Program-made: the position numbers and the translations under genes
Notes under the pieces: generated by a model
Databases searched by the model: none
The model's input: only the letters and a program-made list of their open reading frames with translations
Told to the model about the DNA's origin: nothing
Part shown: one piece after another, positions 1 to 8,562 of the stretch
Position numbering within the stretch: the first letter of the stretch is position 1
Layout: every line of letters starts with the position of its first letter
NCBI RefSeq assembly: GCF_947500065.1
Contig: NZ_CANMQT010000002.1
Location: 248,001-312,000 of the forward strand
DNA: 64,000 nucleotides
Reading direction: 5' to 3'
From: an uncultured Aquimarina sp.
Lineage (GTDB): Bacteria > Bacteroidota > Bacteroidia > Flavobacteriales > Flavobacteriaceae

Positions 1-367
1 GAAGTTGCATGTCCACCTGCTTACAAACTCTATAAAAATGAGCCATAATACCCATTTGAAATGCGGAAGCTATCATTGAGATTATAATCACCAATACCAC
101 AAACAAAATAGTCATACCTATAGACAACTCTTCTTGATGATATCCATAATCTCCGTAATTACTTTCTAAACCCGCCATTCCAGCAATCGCAAATATTGGT
201 ATATACATCACAAAAATTAACGGAATAATAATCACCATAGAAATCAGCAAATGAATAAACCCCTGCAACCAGATTTTCTTGAAAAGCTCAATACTTTTAT
301 TAAAAATATTTCCAAAATCTATAGGATTACTATTTTCTATTTTTTCGAAGAGTTGATTAGCATTCAT
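1..367 (-). CDS. Multi-pass membrane protein, N-terminal part (runs off window)
   Basis: An open frame reads leftward from an ATG at 367 and stays open to base 1, giving about 122 residues, so the C-terminus lies outside the window. After roughly 30 polar residues (starting MNANQLFEKIENSNPIDFG) come two long hydrophobic segments, about residues 37-60 and 92-115, which look like transmembrane helices. The layout suggests a small integral membrane protein of the uncharacterised kind common in Flavobacteria. I recognise no catalytic motif. It is divergent from miaB, with about 140 bases between them that hold the miaB promoter. The coding call rests on the uninterrupted frame and the clear membrane pattern; function is unknown. 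Confidence 0.65.
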   Translation of the reverse strand, partial: MNANQLFEKIENSNPIDFGNIFNKSIELFKKIWLQGFIHLLISMVIIIPLIFVMYIPIFAIAGMAGLESNYGDYGYHQEELSIGMTILFVVLVIIISMIASAFQMGIMAHFYRVCKQVDMQL

Positions 368-435
368 ACACAGGATTGATTTAGTTGATTAGTTTTCTCA
401 AATATAAATATTTAAACAAATATAACTCTGCCACT

Positions 436-466
436 TTGTCATATATGTTTTTAAAGAGTATCTTTG
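436..466 (+). promoter_or_regulatory. Flavobacterial promoter of miaB
   Basis: TTG at 436-438 and TATCTTTG at 459-466 are separated by 20 bases. This matches the Bacteroidota primary sigma consensus (TTG at -33, TAnnTTTG at -7). The miaB ATG lies 40 bases downstream. Confidence 0.65.
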
Positions 467-505
467 CACACTATTTGAGTTGAATAGGCTAGGATATTAT
501 TATAC

Positions 506-1951
506 ATGGAGAAGATTATTGACGAAAACATTCAGGGACAATCACTGTCTCTAGATAAAAAAGAAGGAAACACTCGAAAGCTTTTTATCGAAAGTTACGG
601 ATGTCAAATGAATTTTAGCGACAGTGAAATTGTAGCTTCAATTTTAGCTAAAGAAGGATTTAATACTACTCAAAAACTTGAAGATGCGGATCTCGTTTTA
701 GTAAATACATGTTCTATTCGTGAAAAAGCAGAATTAACCGTAAGAAAACGTCTTGAAAAATATAATGCCGTAAAAAGAATCAATCCTAAAATGAAAGTCG
801 GTGTTCTTGGTTGCATGGCAGAACGCTTAAAAAGTAAATTTCTAGAAGAAGAGAAAATCGTAGATCTTGTGGTAGGACCAGATGCCTATAAAGATCTTCC
901 TAATTTGATAGAAGAGGTTGATGCAGGACGTAATGCTGTAAATGTAGTTTTATCCAAAGAAGAAACCTATGGAGATATCTCTCCAGTTCGTCTACAGAGT
1001 AATGGAGTCTCTGCTTTTGTTTCTATCACAAGAGGTTGTGATAATATGTGTACTTTTTGTGTAGTACCCTTTACTAGAGGAAGAGAACGAAGTCGTGACC
1101 CGCAAAGTATTATACAAGAAATAGACGATCTGGTAAAAAATAATTTCAAAGAAATTACACTACTCGGTCAAAATGTAGATAGCTATCTATGGTATGGTGG
1201 CGGTCTAAAAAAAGATTTTGACAAGGCCAGTGATTTACAAAAAGCTACTGCCACTGATTTTTCAAAGCTTTTGGACTTAGTAGCAGATAAATATCCTAAG
1301 CTACGTATACGTTTCTCCACATCAAACCCTCAGGATATGACACTAGATGTGATTGAGGTAATGGCCAGACATAAAAACATTTGCAAACACATTCACTTAC
1401 CTATACAAAGTGGTAGTGATCGTATTCTTAAAGAAATGAATCGCTTACATACCCGTCAGGAATACATTGAATTGGTGGACAACATCAAACGTATCATTCC
1501 GGATTGCTCCATTACTCAGGATATGATTATTGGATTCCCAACTGAAACAGAAGAAGACCATCAGGATACATTGTCTTTATTAGAACGCATAAAATACGAG
1601 CATGGCTATATGTATGCTTATTCTGAAAGACCTGGAACGCTGGCTGAAAGAAAACTAGAAGATGATGTTCCGGAAGAAGTTAAAAAAAGAAGGCTTGCCG
1701 AAGTAATTGCATTACAACGTAAACATTGTGCGTACAGACATGAATCCTATATTGGGCAAACTTTTGAAGTTTTAATTGAAAAAGAATCTAAGAAATCTGA
1801 TCAGCATTGGAGCGGAAGAACGACAAAAAACATAGTTGCCATTTTTCCAAAAAGAAACTATAAAATAGGAGATTTTGTCAGGGTACGGATCGATGAATGC
1901 ACAAGTGCCACTCTACTAGGAGAAGCCGTTGGATATTCTGACAATAATTAA
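506..1951 (+). CDS. miaB: tRNA-2-methylthio-N6-dimethylallyladenosine synthase MiaB
   Basis: Radical-SAM methylthiotransferase that adds the 2-methylthio group to i6A37 in tRNAs reading UNN codons. The 481 residues follow the family order. An N-terminal MTTase domain carries the cluster cysteines C33 (YGCQMN), C69 (NTCSIRE) and C103 (LGCMAER). The radical-SAM domain has the CxxxCxxC motif at C178, C182 and C185 (RGCDNMCTFC). A C-terminal TRAM-like segment occupies roughly the last 70 residues. All six cluster ligands are present, so it should be active. The length is slightly above the E. coli enzyme because of a short N-terminal extension and an insertion near residues 230-255. A good promoter precedes it, and the sigma-54-type regulator follows after 36 bases, so the two may be cotranscribed. 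Confidence 0.96.
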   Translation: MEKIIDENIQGQSLSLDKKEGNTRKLFIESYGCQMNFSDSEIVASILAKEGFNTTQKLEDADLVLVNTCSIREKAELTVRKRLEKYNAVKRINPKMKVGVLGCMAERLKSKFLEEEKIVDLVVGPDAYKDLPNLIEEVDAGRNAVNVVLSKEETYGDISPVRLQSNGVSAFVSITRGCDNMCTFCVVPFTRGRERSRDPQSIIQEIDDLVKNNFKEITLLGQNVDSYLWYGGGLKKDFDKASDLQKATATDFSKLLDLVADKYPKLRIRFSTSNPQDMTLDVIEVMARHKNICKHIHLPIQSGSDRILKEMNRLHTRQEYIELVDNIKRIIPDCSITQDMIIGFPTETEEDHQDTLSLLERIKYEHGYMYAYSERPGTLAERKLEDDVPEEVKKRRLAEVIALQRKHCAYRHESYIGQTFEVLIEKESKKSDQHWSGRTTKNIVAIFPKRNYKIGDFVRVRIDECTSATLLGEAVGYSDNN

Positions 1952-1987
1952 TTCAACATAGAAAACAGATTAATACAGCTCTATTAA

Positions 1988-3250
1988 ATGGAATCAGTTC
2001 AAGCCACAAAACAAAGATTCGGAATTATAGGAAATGATCCTAAACTAAACCGTTCTATAGAAAAAGCTATTCAGGTAGCTCCTACAGATATCTCAGTTCT
2101 GGTTACCGGAGAAAGTGGTGTCGGAAAGGAAAGTATTCCTAAAATTATTCATTCGTTATCACATCGTAAACACGGTAAATACATTGCGGTGAATTGCGGA
2201 GCTATACCAGAAGGAACTATAGATAGTGAATTATTTGGTCACGAAAAAGGAGCGTTTACTGGTGCTACCTCCACAAGAAGTGGATATTTTGAAGTAGCTG
2301 ATGGCGGAACGATATTTCTTGATGAAGTAGGAGAATTGCCTTTAACAACACAGGTTAGACTTCTAAGAGTTTTGGAAAATGGAGAATTTATTAAAGTAGG
2401 ATCTTCAAAAGTGCAAAAAACAGATGTGCGCATTGTAGCTGCAACCAACGTTAACCTGTTTGAAGCTATCAAAAAAGAAAAATTTAGAGAAGATCTCTAC
2501 TACCGTCTAAGCACTGTAGAAATTCTACTACCGCCATTACGGGATCGCAAACAAGACATACACTTGTTATTCAGAAAGTTTGCTTCCGACTTTGCTATAA
2601 AATATAAAATGCCAACTATTAGATTAGAAGAAGATGCCACTCATTTATTAGAAAAATATCGTTGGAGTGGTAATATCAGGCAATTACGCAACATTGCTGA
2701 ACAAATATCAGTCCTTGAACAAAACAGAACCATATCAGCTAATACCTTAAGAGGATATTTACCTAATATAGGTAGTAATTTACCAGCTGTAATTTCTTCT
2801 GATAAAAAAGATAGTGATTTTAGCAATGAGAGAGAGATTTTATACAAAGTGCTTTTTGATATGAAAAATGATCTTAATGATCTCAAAAAGTTGACAATGG
2901 AATTGATGCAGAGCGGAAACTCGCAGCAAGTGCAGAAAGAAAACGAGGGGTTAATCAGAAAGATCTACAGTGATGACAAAGAGGAAGAAGAAATTCCTTT
3001 TGAAGAGCCTTCTGCTCCAGCAACTGAAGTGTTACAAATAGCTTCTCCTGAAATATCTAAAAAAGAGGATGACAAGTATCATTTTGCTGAAGAAATTGAA
3101 GAAGAAGAAACATTATCATTACACGATAAAGAACTAGAATTAATAAAAAAATCTTTGGAACGTCATCGCGGTAAAAGAAAAGCTGCAGCAGAAGAATTAG
3201 GAATTAGTGAACGAACTTTATATAGGAAAATTAAACAATACGATCTCTAA
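1988..3250 (+). CDS. Sigma-54-type transcriptional activator without receiver domain
   Basis: AAA+ enhancer-binding activator of 420 residues. Walker A is GESGVGKE (41-48), the sigma-54 contact loop GAFTGA is at 88-93, and Walker B is TIFLDE (108-113). A Fis-type helix-turn-helix closes the protein (about 390-420, ending ISERTLYRKIKQYDL). No response-regulator receiver or other sensory domain precedes the ATPase, which starts almost at residue 12. Instead a long acidic, probably disordered linker (about 270-385) separates ATPase and DNA-binding parts. Its activity must therefore be set by expression or a partner protein. It lies between miaB and lptE, an arrangement I believe is usual in Flavobacteria. 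The target genes cannot be told from this window. Confidence 0.93.
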   Translation: MESVQATKQRFGIIGNDPKLNRSIEKAIQVAPTDISVLVTGESGVGKESIPKIIHSLSHRKHGKYIAVNCGAIPEGTIDSELFGHEKGAFTGATSTRSGYFEVADGGTIFLDEVGELPLTTQVRLLRVLENGEFIKVGSSKVQKTDVRIVAATNVNLFEAIKKEKFREDLYYRLSTVEILLPPLRDRKQDIHLLFRKFASDFAIKYKMPTIRLEEDATHLLEKYRWSGNIRQLRNIAEQISVLEQNRTISANTLRGYLPNIGSNLPAVISSDKKDSDFSNEREILYKVLFDMKNDLNDLKKLTMELMQSGNSQQVQKENEGLIRKIYSDDKEEEEIPFEEPSAPATEVLQIASPEISKKEDDKYHFAEEIEEEETLSLHDKELELIKKSLERHRGKRKAAAEELGISERTLYRKIKQYDL

Positions 3251-3340
3251 ATAGATTTGAGCATTAAGAAAAATATTATATTAATTTGAATTATTGGATA
3301 TTTATTGTAATTATTCAGTAAGAATTAAAAAACAGAGAAA

Positions 3341-3844
3341 TTGATAGTTAAAGTAAAATACGCTATAATAGCAATCATTGGTTTATTAGTGCTTCAAGGA
3401 TGTGGCGCATATTCTTTTAGTGGTATCAACACTACTGCTACAACATTTCAGGTAGGCTTTTTTCAGAATCAAGCTTCGATTATTATTCCTGGAATTGATC
3501 AAGATTTCACCAATCAACTGCAAGACTTAATTCTAAATCAAACCAATCTGGATCTTGTTACATCTAATGGAGATATTGTATATGAAGGAGAAATTGTTCA
3601 GTACCTAGTAGTACCTACTAACGCAACATCTGCGAATACTGCTGCACAAAACCGAATGACTATTGCGGTAAATGTTCGTTTTTATGACACTAAGAATCCT
3701 AAGGAGGATTTAGAACAACGTTTTTCTTTCTTTTTTGATTTCCCTGCAGCGCAATCAGAAATCTCAATAAGAGATCAAGCAGTAGCGGTAATTTATGAAC
3801 GTATTACTCAAGATATTCTTAACGCCACTCTGGCTAAATGGTAA
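3341..3844 (+). CDS. lptE: LPS-assembly lipoprotein LptE
   Basis: Outer-membrane lipoprotein that plugs LptD and helps insert lipopolysaccharide. The start is a TTG codon, since no ATG fits the signal peptide. The leader LIVKVKYAIIAIIGLLVLQ is followed by the lipobox cysteine at residue 21 (LQGCGAYSFSG). The GCGxYSFSG start of the mature protein and the 167-residue length fit the Bacteroidota LptE family. A TPR-like gene follows after 14 bases and then secG after 9, suggesting one transcript. The lptC gene lies far away at 54.2-54.8 kb. Confidence 0.87.
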   Translation: MIVKVKYAIIAIIGLLVLQGCGAYSFSGINTTATTFQVGFFQNQASIIIPGIDQDFTNQLQDLILNQTNLDLVTSNGDIVYEGEIVQYLVVPTNATSANTAAQNRMTIAVNVRFYDTKNPKEDLEQRFSFFFDFPAAQSEISIRDQAVAVIYERITQDILNATLAKW

Positions 3845-3858
3845 TTTAACCAATTATT

Positions 3859-4785
3859 TTGAACACAAAAGAGCTCACATATTTATTTCAAAATCCTTCT
3901 TTAATTAATAAGGAACAAACAGAGAATCTGGAAAAAATCATTCAGGAGTTTCCTTATTTTCAATCCGTAAGATCTTTAGTTTTAAAAGGTTTGAAAGAAG
4001 ATGAAAACTTCAGATATAATCAAGAGCTGAAAACTACAGCAGCATACACAACGGATAGAGCTGTTTTGTTTGATTTTATAACCTCTAAACTTTTTGACAA
4101 AAATAGCGAGCAACACGATATCGAAAAGAAAAAAAAGATAGATATTGATGTAATCGATGCTCAGGAAATAAAAGTGCTTTCGAGAATTTCGATGGATGAT
4201 GCAGTATCCATGAAAATAGAAGAAGCTGAAGAAGTACTTGACCCTTCTTTATTTTCATCTAAAGAAGAAAACACACCCAGCAATATTATCATTGCAGAAG
4301 CTATAATTGAGCAATCTGAAAAAAGTATTGAAAAAGAGCTAGGGATTGACAAACCTCTTGATTTTAACAAAAAAGAGTCTCATTCTTTTACTGAATGGTT
4401 AAAACTTTCATCCATACACCCCATTAATAGAGATACCGATGAAATCATTAGTGTTCAGGATAAAACTGAAGAAAGTAATAACGAAGATCAGGCAAAGAAT
4501 CAATCAAATCAAAAACATAAATTTAATTTGATTGATGAATTTATAGCCAATAACCCAAAGATTAAGCCTGCCGAGAAAAATGCTCCTTCGCGCAATCTAG
4601 CCAACGAACATACGGTTACTCCAGATGAGTTAATGACGGAGACTTTGGCCAGAGTATACCTAGCTCAAAAAAAGTATAAAAAGGCAATTCAAGCTTATAA
4701 AATATTAATTTTGAAAAATCCCGAAAAAAGTGGTTTCTTTGCAGACCAAATTCGAGCAATAAAAAAATTACAAGAAAATAAATAA
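3859..4785 (+). CDS. TPR-like protein between lptE and secG, function unknown
   Basis: A 308-residue cytoplasmic protein starting at TTG (reads LNTKELTYLFQNPSLINKEQ). It has no signal peptide. The N-terminal ~70 residues are helical and tetratricopeptide-like, the middle (about 85-235) is rich in Glu, Lys and Ser and probably disordered, and the C-terminal ~50 residues hold one clear TPR-type helix pair (ARVYLAQKKYKKAIQAYKIL). The gene is tightly packed between lptE and secG, hinting at envelope biogenesis or secretion, but no motif fixes a function. The TTG start agrees with the 14-base spacing to lptE; a later start would lose conserved-looking N-terminal sequence. Confidence 0.85.
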   Translation: MNTKELTYLFQNPSLINKEQTENLEKIIQEFPYFQSVRSLVLKGLKEDENFRYNQELKTTAAYTTDRAVLFDFITSKLFDKNSEQHDIEKKKKIDIDVIDAQEIKVLSRISMDDAVSMKIEEAEEVLDPSLFSSKEENTPSNIIIAEAIIEQSEKSIEKELGIDKPLDFNKKESHSFTEWLKLSSIHPINRDTDEIISVQDKTEESNNEDQAKNQSNQKHKFNLIDEFIANNPKIKPAEKNAPSRNLANEHTVTPDELMTETLARVYLAQKKYKKAIQAYKILILKNPEKSGFFADQIRAIKKLQENK

Positions 4786-4794
4786 CAATATATA

Positions 4795-5130
4795 ATGACA
4801 ACGTTTTCAATCTTTTTAATACTAATCGTAATCGTATCATTTTTACTAGTTGTAGTAATTATGGTTCAGAATCCTAAAGGAGGAGGTCTTTCATCTTCTT
4901 TTGGTGGCGGTGGAACACAGCAATTAGGCGGTGTGAAAAAAACTACAGATTTCTTAGATAAAAGTACATGGGCACTAGCTACTTTACTACTAGCACTTAT
5001 TCTTTTATCTAATGTTGATCTTATGGACGCAACAACAAATCAAGATCCTACAGTGGATACCAATGATGTGGAAGTAATTGACACACCGGTAGTACCTGCT
5101 CCGACGACAGATGACACTCCACAAGATTAA
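4795..5130 (+). CDS. secG: Preprotein translocase subunit SecG
   Basis: Small inner-membrane subunit of the SecYEG channel, 111 residues. Two hydrophobic helices (about 4-23 and 55-76) flank a Gly-rich loop containing NPKGGGLSSSFGGGG, the signature of SecG. The acidic, Pro/Thr-rich tail (VDTNDVEVIDTPVVPAP) is typical of flavobacterial versions. It starts 9 bases after the TPR-like gene and is followed by a strong terminator, so it is the last gene of the lptE transcript. Confidence 0.95.
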   Translation: MTTFSIFLILIVIVSFLLVVVIMVQNPKGGGLSSSFGGGGTQQLGGVKKTTDFLDKSTWALATLLLALILLSNVDLMDATTNQDPTVDTNDVEVIDTPVVPAPTTDDTPQD

Positions 5131-5150
5131 CTCTTGATAAAACTAAAATA

Positions 5151-5183
5151 AAATGCCGACTTGTCATACAGTCGGCATTTTTT
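5151..5183 (+). terminator. Rho-independent terminator after secG
   Basis: A perfect 11-bp stem (5151-5161 with 5170-5180, core TGCCGACT/AGTCGGCA), an 8-base loop and a T run. It separates the lptE-secG transcript from groES. Confidence 0.9.
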
Positions 5184-5276
5184 GTTTCAATTTGTCAGTA
5201 TCCAGCCACTGGCATAATTTCTGAAATGCATAGCATCAAATAATTCATTTTAATTTAAAACATAAAACTAATCATA

Positions 5277-5552
5277 ATGGGAGTAAATATTAAACCTCTT
5301 TCGGATCGTGTGGTTGTTGAACCACTTCCAGCGGAAACGCAAACGGCATCAGGATTGTACATCCCTGATTCAGCACAAGAAAAACAACAAAAAGGTAAGG
5401 TTGTTGCTGTTGGTGGCGGAAAAAAAGACCACGAAATGACAGTTAAAGTTGGCGATACTGTTCTTTACGCAAAATACGGACCGGACGAACTTAGATTAGA
5501 TGGTAAAGACTATCTAATTATGCGTGAGGACACCATCCTTGCAATTGTTTAA
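5277..5552 (+). CDS. groS: Co-chaperonin GroES
   Basis: Heptameric lid of the GroEL chamber, 91 residues, full length. It opens MGVNIKPLSDRVVVEPLPAE and carries the mobile loop (about 17-33, ETQTASGLYIPDSAQEK) and the roof and base strands ending DTILAIV. groEL follows 88 bases later in the same direction. No CIRCE-type inverted repeat is visible upstream; the only promoter-like signal is a poor TTG (5192) plus TAATTTCT (5215) pair, so how heat shock controls the pair cannot be read from the sequence. Confidence 0.97.
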   Translation: MGVNIKPLSDRVVVEPLPAETQTASGLYIPDSAQEKQQKGKVVAVGGGKKDHEMTVKVGDTVLYAKYGPDELRLDGKDYLIMREDTILAIV

Positions 5553-5616
5553 AAACTGAATCAAAACACAAATCAAAACGTACAACAATGCTGATTGTAA
5601 TTATCAAAAGTGTTGA

Positions 5617-7278
<1,662 letters not shown>

Positions 7279-7420
7279 CAGTAAGTCACCGCAGGTTATT
7301 TATTTAGCTTGTTTGTGGGTTGCACGACTACAGCGAAATTATATAGCTGGTTTGTAAAAATACCAACTATGATATAATTACTTAGAAAGCTTGTTATTAT
7401 TACTAGTTTCTAAAAATATA

Positions 7421-7456
7421 AAACCCCGTTTCAAGATTTTGAAACGGGGTTTATTT
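7421..7456. terminator. Strong hairpin terminator after groEL
   Basis: A perfect 14-bp stem (7421-7434 with 7439-7452, core AAACCCCGTTTCAA) with a GATT loop. A-rich and T-rich flanks would let it work in both directions. Confidence 0.88.
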
Positions 7457-7504
7457 TAATATCACCATCATATTCTGTAATATGGAATCCCTTTCAAAAA
7501 ACAG

Positions 7505-7512
7505 TATCTTTG
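7505..7512 (+). promoter_or_regulatory. Probable -7 element for the gene at 7559
   Basis: TATCTTTG matches TAnnTTTG, 46 bases before the ATG. No convincing TTG lies at the -33 position, so this is a partial match. Confidence 0.4.
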
Positions 7513-7558
7513 AATTAATAATCAAAACACTAAACCAACTTTAACCTTTAATAGTAGT

Positions 7559-8329
7559 ATGCCTAGTTTATATGATGATTTGTTTGAAGATGATGGAGCA
7601 AAAAACGAGCTTACTAATCGTAAACGGAAATCTCTAGATGTAGACGATCATCTTTTTCCTGAGAATCAAAAAGAATCTCTGGATGAGATATTATTATTGA
7701 TTAAACAATTTAATGTCCAGGCAGAACCATTTTCTCAGTTACTAAGTCATACCAGAGCTGTAGACCACGAAGTAGAAAAAGGAATACTCGATTTTTTCTT
7801 AATCACAAAAGACAAATACAATCAAGGAACTTTAGTAAAAGAACGCAAGTATTATGAAATATTACAATCCAAATTTACTTCAATTATAGCACCTATGAAG
7901 GATTTGGCACACATACACCTGCAAACTATTAAACAGTTTAATAGTGATATTGACAAAGATTATTATTCTGTAGAAAAAACAGATAAACAAGTAAAATCTG
8001 AAAAAGAAGCAGCAATTAATCATATTAACATACAGCGAAAGATTCTTGCAGATGCAGCAACGAGTTTATCGATTTTAGAAGAAGCTTTAGCTAATACAGA
8101 AGATCGACTCCGAACTTATATTAACGCAGGAGGAATTAATAACATCTCCAGTTCTGAATGTGAAATCTTAACGCAAAAACGAATCTCTTTAACCAATGGG
8201 CAACTGAATCAATTTGACTTTTCATTTTTCAAAATTAACCTGTTAGATAAAACTGCCATAGCAATGGGAATGTATTTAAAAGAAACTACATCACAATATC
8301 TAGGCAAGCTAAACAAAGTGTTTAATTAA
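7559..8329 (+). CDS. Conserved flavobacterial cytoplasmic protein, unknown function
   Basis: A 256-residue soluble protein with no signal peptide or membrane helix. The first ~40 residues are charged and probably flexible (MPSLYDDLFEDDGAKN). The rest is mostly helical, with coiled-coil-prone stretches around 60-130 and 140-195 (for example VEKTDKQVKSEKEAAINHIN). No cysteine cluster, nucleotide-binding loop or catalytic motif is seen. It has its own probable promoter and stands alone after the groEL terminator. I do not recognise the family. Confidence 0.8.
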   Translation: MPSLYDDLFEDDGAKNELTNRKRKSLDVDDHLFPENQKESLDEILLLIKQFNVQAEPFSQLLSHTRAVDHEVEKGILDFFLITKDKYNQGTLVKERKYYEILQSKFTSIIAPMKDLAHIHLQTIKQFNSDIDKDYYSVEKTDKQVKSEKEAAINHINIQRKILADAATSLSILEEALANTEDRLRTYINAGGINNISSSECEILTQKRISLTNGQLNQFDFSFFKINLLDKTAIAMGMYLKETTSQYLGKLNKVFN

Positions 8330-8374
8330 CACTTAAAAATAACCACACACTACAAATACCTCCTTACCAGATTC

Positions 8375-8403
8375 AACTACTAATTTCTTAAGTAGTTTAT
8401 TTT
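8375..8403 (+). terminator. Weak hairpin, possible terminator
   Basis: AACTACT (8375-8381) pairs with AGTAGTT (8391-8397), followed by TATTTTT. The stem is short and AT-rich, so this is only a candidate for ending the preceding gene. Confidence 0.35.
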
Positions 8404-8408
8404 TCCAA

Positions 8409-8525
8409 CCTCACAAACAACACTACCTTTTACCTTTAACATCTTAGAATCATTAACAACATTGCTCTTTTTTTTGTCCTGAGCAGAAGACCAATTATGA
8501 TAAATCACTGTTAATATTTAAAAAA
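8409..8525 (-). pseudogene. Possible decayed fragment resembling the 3' end of the regulator gene at 10950
   Basis: On the minus strand this stretch can be read ...SSAQDKKKSN-VVNDSKMLKVKG-SVVCEV..., which lines up by eye with the C-terminal part of the nearby regulator (SSALEKKIS-FVNDSKIPKVKV-GVTCES). At DNA level 16 bases are identical (8444-8459 and 11101-11116), with further matches on the 8409-8443 side after one gap. The frame is short, has no start codon of its own and stops soon after the shared CE. It could be a leftover of a partial duplication; chance similarity in AT-rich DNA is not excluded. Confidence 0.35.
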
Positions 8526-8562
8526 TGGTTTTTGTTTTTTAGTATATTAAAAAAAAATCATC

